Assembly: GCF_023278565.1 (NCBI RefSeq)
Contig: NC_064682.1
Coordinates: forward strand, 3,472,001 to 3,536,000
Reading direction: 5' to 3'
Source of the DNA: Colletotrichum lupini
Lineage: Eukaryota > Ascomycota > Sordariomycetes > Glomerellales > Glomerellaceae
DNA length: 64,000 bases
Positions 37,301 to 47,133 of the stretch are shown in pieces. Below the pieces are notes generated by a model. It did no database searches. It saw only the letters and a list, made by a program, of their open reading frames with translations, and was not told where the DNA came from. Numbering within the stretch: position 1 is the stretch's first letter; each line of letters starts with the position of its first letter. The position numbers and the translations under genes are program-made.

Positions 37301-38317
37301 CCGTCGTTTACTAACTACGCTATGCTAAACTATTATATTAAATAATAAATAAATTACTTAGACCGAGGGCTTATATTTATATTATTAGATCTAATTATAG
37401 CTAAACTCTTCGTTTTTATAAATAAGTTATTTATAAATAACGCTAATTATACTTTATAACTAGGTTATATTATTATCTTTATAAATAAAGAATAGATTAA
37501 TAAGAGCTTTATAATTAATAGTAATATTATTTATTATAGCTCTATAAAGAGTAAAAGGATTACTTAGAGCGTATTAATATTAAAAGTTTACGAAATAATT
37601 ATAAGCGTTAATATTATTTATATTATTTTAACTACCCTAAACCTTATTACTAAATAACTTAACGTTCTAAAGATCCCTATTATAGTTTATATAAATTTAT
37701 ACTTATTATATAAATACCTTATTAAGCTAGGTAATATAAAAAAAAAAGCGCTTTATAATAGATATTATAGTACTTAAGTAATTATATAAACGCCGCGAGC
37801 TCTACGAGATCCGTTAGATTAATAATAACGATAACCTAGCTAACGGGTTTATAAAAAGTATACTAAATAAGTCCTTTAAATAATTCGTTAATAAAGGAAT
37901 TATTATAGTTAAGATAGAAGGATAGGTAATACGTAATTAAAATAATAGTATATTATAAATAGTAAGTCGTTTAGTAAACGTATATACCTCTCGGGCTTTA
38001 GCTTAGAGAGAAACGTACGTGTTCGGGGCGTAATTAGACTAATAAAAAGCTCTTTTTTAACTATATTAGATTTAACGATTTTTAAAAAGTTTAAGTATAT
38101 AAATTATATATATTAGAGGATTAGGAAGTAATTAGAAAGAGGGGATATTAAAATTTCTATACGAATAATTATAATAAAAGCTATACTAAAATTTTAATAT
38201 ACGGCTTTAGGTATTTCTAAATAGGGGATTAACCATAGATTTTATTACTAGTTCTTATTAACAGGGGACCTAGCCCCTATTTTAGCCTTTTTTATTATAA
38301 AAGTAGAAGATTGCTAA

Positions 38318-38542
38318 TATTAAATTACGAGGTAGAAAAGGGGCCCTATTAGGTAGTTAGGTAGGGGTAGTAGGTAGGTAGTCTAGGCCCGTGCAGACGG
38401 ACCCCTCTACTTACCTATACTTACTAAGGGACCGCGGGCTCTGCCCACGATCTTCCCCTCCTATACACACGTAATAGACCTATACTGACCTATTGACCTA
38501 GTTGCGACCAAAAGGTCTGACCTGCCTACGTGTATACCAACA
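38318..38542 (+). repeat. 3' LTR of the second element
   Basis: 225 bp, ends ..GTATACCAACA. Its outer half keeps more C and G than the 5' LTR, right next to the MoaF-like gene. Confidence 0.93.
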
Positions 38543-38566
38543 CACAGTTATACGAAGCATTTTAAA

Positions 38567-39394
38567 ATGATCGCCTCTATAGAAGCCTCCGACTTCGTGC
38601 CTGTATCGGACTGGCCTACCCTGGAAGAGCTCGTAGCGGGCTTCCAGGAGCACATTATGCCCGCGTCTTCAAAACTTGCCGGACAGACATTCGATCACAT
38701 TTTTGACATGGGCCTCCGTATCTCACACCAGTTCCACGATTCAGACACGCTCACTTGGAGAATTCTCGAAGGAGACCAAGCCGGCGTCACGGGTGATGCC
38801 GAGTACAAAGCATATGAAGTCCGAAGCGGCATCTACTTTGTCGACTTCTACAAACCCGACTATAAGGAACAAGTCAGCTTGATTCTCGACACTACGACAG
38901 GTCAGGCGATCGCCTGCGTCTCCGGCTTCAGTGACCAAACCAACGAGCGCAGAACATGGACCAAGTTTTCAAACGCCACCAAGAACGAGGGCACTAACGT
39001 CAAAGCCTACGAAGCTACCGAGGAGCTCATCGGCAAGCACATTCTGTATCGCTACACCCCTCGCGATGCTTACGAGCACATCTATCTCAACAGAGGCACC
39101 CTCGCATGGCACTGCCTCAGCGGCACCGAGAAGGGCCTAGCAGACGCAGAGCTTTGCAAGATGCTGAAGCTCAGTGACAGCCTGTACCTGTTGTTTTGGA
39201 CGGAAACGATCATGCCCGTTGAGTCTGTGGTCGTTGTTGATTTGCGCGAAATGCGCTCAACCGGGCGATTTTTCTGTTGGGACCCCAAGCCCCAGCGTGA
39301 GGTCCAAGTGCGATTTGGGTCGTATGCTACAATTCTAGCAGAGACTGACCCCAACAAGGTTCTTGCTAAGCCAATCTTGCATGGAAGGCTGTGA
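38567..39394 (+). CDS. MoaF-domain protein
   Basis: Intronless ORF of 275 aa starting MIASIEASDFVPVSDWPTLE. The N-terminal half (FDMGLRISHQFHDSDTLTW, YEVRSGIYFVDFYKP, VSLILDTTTGQAIACVSGF) and the C-terminal half (LIGKHILYRYTPRDAYEH, FCWDPKPQREVQVRFGSYA) match the two lipocalin-like domains of the MoaF family, named from bacterial gene clusters for molybdenum cofactor or amine metabolism. The exact function in fungi is unknown. The frame is intact with normal codon use and no RIP-type stops. The target-site copy of the retrotransposon ends at 38547, only 19 bp before the ATG, so the native promoter now lies 6.9 kb away and the 3' LTR is the immediate upstream sequence. Confidence 0.82.
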   Translation: MIASIEASDFVPVSDWPTLEELVAGFQEHIMPASSKLAGQTFDHIFDMGLRISHQFHDSDTLTWRILEGDQAGVTGDAEYKAYEVRSGIYFVDFYKPDYKEQVSLILDTTTGQAIACVSGFSDQTNERRTWTKFSNATKNEGTNVKAYEATEELIGKHILYRYTPRDAYEHIYLNRGTLAWHCLSGTEKGLADAELCKMLKLSDSLYLLFWTETIMPVESVVVVDLREMRSTGRFFCWDPKPQREVQVRFGSYATILAETDPNKVLAKPILHGRL

Positions 39395-40365
39395 GACAGA
39401 GAGCAATCTTCTAGGGGTATACAGATTTTAGTAGAGTCAAGAAATCATTCTAGGCAAATACGATCAACACACTCTTCAAGCATCAGGCCTGATCGGCGCT
39501 TGTCATCTGGTTCCTTCGTTGTCCTTTGAGTCGTTCCTCCAGTCTGAACCGTTTCTCTGAGTCCAAGCTTTCCGCCGTATTCAATGGCAGTCAGGGTTCT
39601 GAGTTCTGTATCGTTCCGAGTTGGTTGTTTTCAGATCATAAGATCATAAGTTGGTTCGATAGCGCGAGTCACTTTGCCAGCACCGTTGAAGTTCGCATTC
39701 CTCCACCTAAGACCCGCATGACGTTAAGATAGGTCGCCCTAGAAGTCATGGACCTGGAAAGGCACACAAGACTGCGGGAAATTCACCGGCAATAATGACT
39801 GCCAGGTCTTCACTATCAGAGAGCCTCAACTAGCAGACAGCTGAGGCGTCTTGCAGGGCTTCGATACTAGTTTCTCGCGGCCTACGGGTAACTGGGAAAG
39901 AGGTACGGAATGCGTTGACTTCAGTCTTTCCGAGGCAAGACACCTTGAAAGCGGCATCAAAGCCAGTCCAAAATTTTAGTTTGCTTTAGTATTATGGTAG
40001 TACATGTAGTTCTAGGTTGGAGGCGGGTCGCACATTCATGTGTTGTTGTCTTCGCAATCCCCGCTCCGATCTCCTTGTTAGCTTGATTGCGGGGTGCATG
40101 ATCCCTTGCAGCTCGCACTTTTATTCCATTTGGGGCACAGCGTCGGTCGTCCACCACCATAGACACTATCATCTACCTGGCACGTCTAGAGAGTGTCAAT
40201 CAGTGCGAAGATAAGCCAGATTCCGAAAGAAAAACTACATGTAATTCGGTCAGCATCCTATATAGTTCCTGAAAGATAAATGTTGCTCTGAAGAGATGAC
40301 TTGCGACTGCTTATGTGACGTTAAGAAACCTCTCGAAGCTGTTTGAACCGCTACCCAACGCTACC
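39395..40365. other. Intergenic
   Basis: 971 bp between the MoaF-like gene and the permease pseudogene. Only short, unsupported ORFs. Confidence 0.5.
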
Positions 40366-41678
40366 ATGACCTCAAAATCGGTTTCTGAGAAGCAAAGCAT
40401 GCCGACAGGCACAGGAGGGGAGGATCAAACACAGACCGGATATGCTCAAGAGGTTAAGGTGGGCATTTCTTTATCATTTGCGTACGTCGCATGTAGATGA
40501 CCATGCTCATCTCAAGGCAGCGAAACTTTTCACCCGCAGCAATCCTAGCAACATGTGTATCATTGATGGCAACCTGGGAAGCTCTATGCAGGTATGAAAT
40601 ATCCTCAGTCTTGGTCCAGGCATATTTAATATCCGCTCCGGCAGCACCATGGCAACAGGGCTTATTAATGGAGGACCGGCCTCACTAGTTTATGGGGCCA
40701 TCATTGCATTCATCGGATCTTTATGCTCCGCCATGTCTTTGGCAGAGCTGGCGTCTATGTAGGGATGCCCGGGCATTCGCTCAAGGAATCTCTTTGACCA
40801 TTCATATAGTCACCCTACAGCAGGAGGCCAGTATCACTTTGTCGCCTATTTAAGCCCCGGGAGGAGAGGACCGGTTAACAGCTGGTTTGCAGGATATATC
40901 ACGTAAGAATGAGACTTCAAAGCAAAGCAACTTGTACACGAGCTTACTCGAACTGCTATGCAGTACTCTAGGATGGGTCGCGTTAGCCGGCAGCGCACCA
41001 TTCCTCGCCGGGACCCAAATACAGGGCCTTCTCATACTCAACTACCCCGACTCGTATACTTCCGAGAGGTGGCATGCATCATATCGACTATCCCACTGAT
41101 AACTTCTGCTGCGCGTGTAATGTGGGCTTTTGCAAGAGATCAAGGTAAGTGCATGTTGGTACTACTACGCCATAAAAGCTAATCTCAGCACACTAGGACT
41201 TCCATTCTCCCGAGTCGTGTCCAAGGTCGAGCGGAAACGCGGGATCCCCACTAGTGCCATTATCGTCACAACCTGTCTACTCGTTCTCCTTGGACTCATC
41301 AACATCGGCTCTACAACGGCTTTTAATGCCATCCTCTCTCTCGCAGTTGTGAGCCTTCAAGCTTCATATCTATTCCCGATCATCCTTGTGCTGTGGTGCA
41401 GAATCTTCTGTCCGGAGACTCTGGTATGGGGGCCTTGGCGCCTCGGACCGGCCGGAGTGGCAGTTAATGTGGCCGCCGTGTGCTATCTGGTTTTCACATG
41501 CGTATTCCTCATTCTTCCTCCTTTTCAACCCGTTACCGCCCTCAACATGAACTACGCGCCAGTTGTTCTCGGTGCAGCTTTGCTATTCGGTGCAGTTTAT
41601 TGGCTGTTACGGGCGAGGAAGAGGTATATTGGGCCTCTGACGGAGCTGCATGTAATGAAAGGCCGTGATACTGTTTAA
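40366..41678 (+). pseudogene. APC-superfamily amino acid/choline permease, internally deleted
   Basis: Exons at about 40366-40458, 40497-40591, 40645-40758, 40810-40902, 40964-41144 and 41197-41678. Recognisable blocks run in order: QRNFSPAAILATCVSLMATW, TMATGLINGGPASLVYG, ELASIHPTAGGQYHFVAY, NSWFAGYITTLGWVALAG, then ARVMWAFARDQGLPFS, INIGSTTAFNAILSLAV and VWGPWRLGPAGVAVN. This is the GABA/choline/amino acid permease group of the APC superfamily (12 TM, plasma membrane). Between ERWH (about 41073) and SAARVMWAF (about 41105) roughly 165 residues (about TM4-TM7) are missing, and the frame changes across the junction; no intron fits there. The first intron as drawn is only 38 bp, so the exon 1/2 border is uncertain. 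The product cannot be a working transporter. Confidence 0.8.
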
Positions 41679-42243
41679 GTCTAGCATTTGGTTTCTTGGT
41701 AGAAGAAAGTCAGAGTTTATTTCTTAGACCAACTATCACCATTGTTTTGAACTGAGCCAACTCCCATGATTTGGAAAAATACGTCCATTCTCCTGTCTCG
41801 ACCCAATGTGATTGGTTTACTCTCATGAAGTTCGCCCTTTTTGAGCAATGGAACCTCTCAGGTTTGCTAGTCATTACCAAGGATTAATGAAGCTGCAATG
41901 CAGTCCACAAGAGTCAAGGCAACGCCTGACCAATCGGATCATCTTTGACAACTTGTCTTTGACAACTTGTCTAGTAAGCCATCAACTTCTAGCACAGCCC
42001 ATCTATTGCGCGAGCCCGAGTCGTGTCTGGTGCTGGTTGATAAGCTAGATTACCACAGCCAATCGGAAAGCACTTGCGACGCGGAATTGACGAGGCACTT
42101 ATCAGTCCCAGAGCCCCGCCCCGCATGCTTCTTCGGCAGAGCAGGCATGCAGCACACACTGTCCCGGAGAACCAACTTGTTCCTATCGACAACGTTGATC
42201 CTGTCAGTCAAGCTGTCGTATTATCATCCGGAATCGCGCGATC
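41679..42243. other. Intergenic
   Basis: 565 bp between the permease relic and the second Zn2Cys6 gene. Nothing recognised. Confidence 0.5.
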
Positions 42244-44422
42244 ATGAGCAGCAGCTCATCTCAACATTCCCGAAGAATCAAGTCCAGGAGTCAGTGCCAA
42301 CAATCCTACACTTCGGCTCTCAGGAGACTAACCTTCACCACGATCAGGTGGCTGCGTTCGCTGCAAGCGCCGAGTAAGCCGTCTACAATGTTCAATGAAC
42401 TTGCATCACCTAATACTGGCAATTTTAAAAGAGAATCAAATGCGACGAGGCGGAGCCTAGCTGTCTACGATGTGTAAAGTCAGGTGTCGATTGCCCAGGA
42501 TACGCTAAAGCATTGAAATGGTCAACAAAATACGAGAGCAGCCCACGCACGTCTTTCAGTGTCAACAAATCTCATCGTAGCTCTCCTGGCTGGTTTGAGG
42601 AGGAGGCTCGGAACGTTTCGCGGGCGATTTCTCACATCTCACCCGAGCATCAGACAACTGTTGAACCACCAACCATGTCGACATCAAGATCCCGAGCGCA
42701 AGATTCTATCACGAGCTCTGTGGTCACGGTAATTCAGGGGGGGTGCTTCTTGTTCAAGCTCCATCTTCGACAACTACATCCGACTACGAAGACCACAATC
42801 TTGTTGATGTCCAGTCACCTGTGAGCGTTTCAAACTTCATCAGAAGGGGTTCAGCTCCAGAAGATGCCACTTCATCGCCCACAGACATTTGGTACAATTG
42901 CGCATCAGAGTTCCATGCCGATGGCATACTCTGTGAGGGATATGCTGACAGCACTCTACTCCTTTATGAACCTCTTGATCAGATCTCCCTCCTTTTGCAC
43001 CATTACTTTTCGCTCGTTTGTCCAATAAGCTCGTCATTCGACTCCGGCCAGAGTCCTTTTCGATCAAATGTCCTGGGAATGATGGTAGGCTCACGCCTAC
43101 TCTTTCTTTGCGTCATGAACATGTCCGCCTCCCACTTCCATAGAGACGACTACACCTCGACCACGCCTCTAAGCTTCCAGACCGAGGCAATCTCCGAGAT
43201 CTCAACAGAGCTGTGCAAGATCAACAATTCTGCAATGGTCAACTCTGGCGAGACGACCATTGACCAAACATTGTCTTTATTGTCGTTACCGTATCCTGTG
43301 AAGGATGAAGTGCTGCTAGGCATAATCCTGCTCGGAATGACCTCGGTAAGCCCCATGCCCATTTCAAGGTGATCGAAGAGAACTGACAGCAATGTCAAGA
43401 GTTGGCATAATCCCTCATCACTCGGCCTATTCCACATCCATGGGTCTCGACAGCTCTTTGAATCCTGGACCAAATTTCAAGGACTGGACTGTTCTTCAAA
43501 GTTAATCATCATGACCCAGAGTCAAATTTTCCTCGTTTCATCGATGGTATACTGGGAAGTGCTCGTCTCTTTCCTTGTTGATCAACTGGCCGACTCACTT
43601 TCTTACCTTGATCCTTTCCTCGAAATCGACATGATACCCCCTTCACATGTCTGTCCCTGGACCGGTGTTGGGACTTCGGTGTTCATTTACTTGGCGAAAG
43701 TTGGTTCGCTTGTACGAAGGAAAAGATCACTCACGCGCGCCATGTTGTCAAACAAAATCAAAGCGTTCGAAAAAGTGGCGCATGGGAATCTCCTTGACGA
43801 AGCTTCTTTGTTGGAAGATCAAATCCGCAGAAGCAAGCTCCCTAGGTTGTCATCCATTGAGGACACCGGCGATATCAAGGCTCCACCCATTCACTTCCTT
43901 CAACTTGCCCACTGTTACCAGCTGAGTGGCTGTTTGGAACTGTACCGCGCCTTTCCGGAGCTGGCCAAAGCTCGTCTGGAGTCGGATCCAGCTGTTCGTA
44001 TATCTTGCGATGGGATAGACAGACCGTCACAGCTGTTACTGAAGCTTGCTTTTGACATCTTGAATACCCTCGAAACCATGCCGGACGACTCTCGGACCAT
44101 CGCAACGCAGACTCTGGTATTCACTATCGCCGGCTCAGTACTTGGTAAAATCATAGTAGCGGATGAGGGCCAATTCACGTCAGAACAGTACACTTTTAAT
44201 TGCAGTATCGAGCGATGGAGAAAATTTGTCCTCCAGAGATTGTTCCAGACCTACCAAATCATTGGCCTACGCACCGTACAGCGTGCCATGACTCTTCTTG
44301 TCAAGGTATGGTCGCGCATGGACCGGAGAGACATAGTGATTGATCCGGAATTGAGGATTGTCGGCCATGTCCACTGGATAGATGTCATCGAGGAAGAAGG
44401 GCTGGAGACGCTCCTTGGTTGA
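42244..44422 (+). CDS. Zn2Cys6 transcription factor
   Basis: Five exons, join(42244..42289, 42348..42373, 42432..42728, 42815..43345, 43400..44422), give 640 aa. The zinc cluster is built from three exons: GGCVRCKRR + [11 protein letters not shown] + [13 protein letters not shown] (Cys 19, 22, 29, 36, 39, 46), with exon 2 only 26 bp. The first intron uses a GTCAGT donor with an ACTAAC branch. The C-terminal part is the usual fungal regulator domain ([60 protein letters not shown]). The 42729-42814 intron is my choice; without it a seven-G run near 42736 would look like a frameshift. It follows a permease relic in the same orientation, which it may once have controlled (inference). Confidence 0.82.
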
Positions 44423-46427
44423 GCTTTATCACACATTCGTGATGATAGTGCGGTCGCATGCATGCGCAGATCTATCGTTGCATGTGACTACAGAGAGTTG
44501 CAAAGAAGCATAAGTTCGGCTTCCGATCAAATCCCAGATATACTCTTGATCTAATCGAAACAACAACAGAGTCATAGATACCTCCAAAAACTTTACCAAG
44601 TCCAAGTACCCTGTTATCGAAGAAAGTAAATTCTTTGTGAGTCACAAGTACGATACTCTAACAAGTCACAGTCGGGAAAAAACACGTTTTCTGAGGCATG
44701 GATTAGCAGCCTGGCAGCATAACAAAGTTGGTAACATCGGCTAGGAAGCCTGCAGACTGGAGATGATAAAGTACAGGCAACCTTAGCCTATGATAGGCCA
44801 GGTATATGCAACCATCTTCGTCTAATTTCCGAAGTCTCTCGGGAAATCCAGACTTTTCAGAAGAATCTTGGAAGACGAAAAAGACGTGACATTACAAGCC
44901 GTTTCAATCTCTCCGTCCAATCCACGCACACGGGCTAATCTAATGTCTCGCTTATGCCATCTCTTAAGTATTTACGGAATCGCGCCTTCAATCCCTACTA
45001 ACGATGTCGAACTGTTTGCTTAATGATCTCCTCCAACCGATTGACGTTGTGGTAGCAGCATGTCTTAGCAGTCTGTTAGTGGCTCATACGATATTACCAA
45101 CAGTTGGCTGCGTTTGTGAGGCCTAGCACTAGCAGAAAGGAACTTAAGTAAGCCACCGGCGAACCTTTTCCAACGGCCTGGGCGGTCAATTGATGTAAGT
45201 AAGCGTCTAGAAGCCTCGATTGGCTCGCCACCTCGAAGCAGCATCCTCATCCGCCTCGTCCGTCAAGATCTCTGTTACGGGGAACGGTGCCACCGTCTCG
45301 CCCTAATACGAGATGCAAAATCACAATCAAATGTTTGTCGCGTGCGTCTTCTGCCAGCCTCGGTCCATTCATGGTGGATTCAGCCAGCCAGCTTATCACC
45401 TGCACATCAAATCACATCGCCAGGGTGTTGTCTAGCCCAACCCCTGTCACCAAGCTCCCAACTTGATATAGCGCGAGGCCAGCGCCTCTTCCTGGTCGGA
45501 CCAGCGTCCAAGACTTGGGCAAAATGGCTCGTCCATCCCAACGGCCAAGTCAATCATCAGACAAACCATTCGTCCGCGCCCCAGGTCAAAAGCTTAAAAG
45601 AGCAACACCTGCGACTTTGCCGTGCGCAGTAGTGCCAGGGCCAGAAGGATCAGCGCCATCCCCCCTCGGGCATCCCTGTCGATTCCCCCGCGTCTTGCCC
45701 CATATCGGAAGGCATCGCCGTCCCCAGACCCCCCGGGGTTGACTGCGGGGGAAAGTGGATGAGGAGAAGTCGGCCGAGTCAGATAGCGCAATGGAAGAAT
45801 GACAACTACCTTACCTTACTAAGTGAAAAAATTTGGTGCGCTGGAGTGTGTGTGTGCGCTGGTGTGGGTGACATCCCTCTCCACCTGCGTCGTATTAGTG
45901 ATGATATTCCCATTTACGGCTCGACGGACATGACCTCATGCCGACCAGCCGCCAGTTGGGAGCACAGCAGCCCACATGTGAAAGCGAAAACCTGTGAGGG
46001 AAATTAGATAGCTCCCGAGGAAGCTAGCTGAGCTGCAACGTGCAGCTGAAGGAAGCCCAGGCTTGCTGGTCTAGAGCTCATGGCTTTGAGTCGTGGGTAG
46101 TGTTTATCGCGAGGTAGATGACAAAAGAACAAACGTGATTGTCGGTTGTTGCCTTTTCTATGTCCCCGTTCCCACTCCCACCCTCTCCCCCATGCAGGGT
46201 TTTCCTACAGTCTCCCTCCACAAAGGAAGCTTGTTCCCCCATTCTCCCTTTCTCCTGCATGTATCCGGGCCACCCAGGAACGAATTGGACGCTCCATCTC
46301 CATGTTCAACAAGACTCCTTGAAGCACTCCTCGTTTCACCATCTCCCAATTCGACCAAACTTCACAATCGCTTAAACCAAACAGTACTCGGTCAAGAAGA
46401 GTACAGACACATATCGTATCATATATC
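44423..46427. other. Intergenic, promoter side of the CFEM gene
   Basis: 2.0 kb with no supported gene. Pyrimidine-rich tracts near 46170-46250 lie shortly upstream of the CFEM start, as is common in fungal promoters. Confidence 0.45.
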
Positions 46428-47133
46428 ATGATGAAGAAGAACTTCACTCGTCTCGTCGCCGGCGCGGTGTTGCTGGCGGGCGGCGTGGCGGCGGCGGAAA
46501 ACTGCGCGAGCGTCGCCGTCACAGCTATTCCTTCCTGCGCGCAAAGCTGTTTTCTCGACGGCGCGTCTTTTGTAGGATGCGACAGCCTCGATTTCTCATG
46601 TCAATGTGGACAAGAAGCGGCTCTATACGCCGCCATTGAGCCCTGTGTTGCGACGGGCTGTCCTGCCGCGTCGTTCCAGGCTGTTATCAACGGAGCTTCA
46701 TCCGGTAAGTTCCTCCTTTCTCCATGAACACTCGATCATAAGTATCTATTATCATGACTTGTTGGTCATCATGCGGCAATCAATCTTTGTTGGACAGAAA
46801 GGCTGACAAGACCAAGTTTGTGGTTGTGTTGGCGCAGGTGCTGTTGGTGGTTCAACAGTATCCGGGTCCTTCGTCTCAGCCATCTCGGGCTCTTCGTTCG
46901 CTTCATCGCCTGCGACCGCAACAGCCACGGCGTCTGGAGGTGCTGGTGGTGGTTCAGCGTCTGCTTCGGCAACGCAAGGCGGTGGCGGCGGAGACACATG
47001 GAACCCCCTCCCGACGAGCCCTCCGTTCTCAACGTCGTCGCCCGTCAATGCTGCAGGTCGCCAGTCTGACTCAAGTCTCGCTATGCTCATCGCCTTTGTC
47101 GGAGTGGCGGTAGCTGCTGCGGTTGCACAATGA
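46428..47133 (+). CDS. CFEM-domain GPI-anchored cell-surface protein
   Basis: Two exons, join(46428..46704, 46838..47133), give 190 aa; the intron is 133 bp with a GTAAGT donor. A signal peptide (about residues 1-23, LVAGAVLLAGGVAAA) is followed by a CFEM domain with eight cysteines in family spacing: NCASV, IPSCAQSC, GCDSLDFSCQC, EPCVATGC. A Ser/Thr/Ala/Gly-rich stalk (residues about 93-165) leads to a hydrophobic C-terminus, SLAMLIAFVGVAVAAAVAQ, without a charged tail, the pattern for GPI attachment. CFEM proteins sit in the fungal wall or membrane; some bind haem or iron, others act as effectors or in appressorium signalling. Which role applies here cannot be told. The start could be either of two tandem ATGs. 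Confidence 0.9.

Larger units (their letters stand above)
31634..38542 (+). mobile_element. RIP-degraded Copia-like LTR retrotransposon, 6.9 kb
   Basis: Two gap-free 225-bp LTRs (31634-31858 and 38318-38542) with TGTTGG..CCAACA termini, flanked by a perfect 5-bp duplication CACAG (31629-31633 and 38543-38547). Plus orientation follows from a Gag zinc-knuckle relic at 34330-34371 and an RT-like LLYGF-K-SN stretch near 36810-36850, resembling the Copia LYGLKQSP box, with the RT to the right of Gag. The interior has stops in all frames and almost no CpA/TpG. It shares a primer-binding-site stretch with the element at 17-26 kb. Copia assignment is moderate, LTR assignment very firm. Confidence 0.92.

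Noticed and set aside
17042..38542. AT-rich blocks as a centromere or mitochondrial insertion
   Set aside because: Exact terminal repeats, target-site duplications and transposon protein relics explain them as RIP-mutated mobile elements.
45784..45794. tRNA A-box-like sequence TAGCGCAATGG
   Set aside because: No B-box or acceptor stem follows within tRNA distance.
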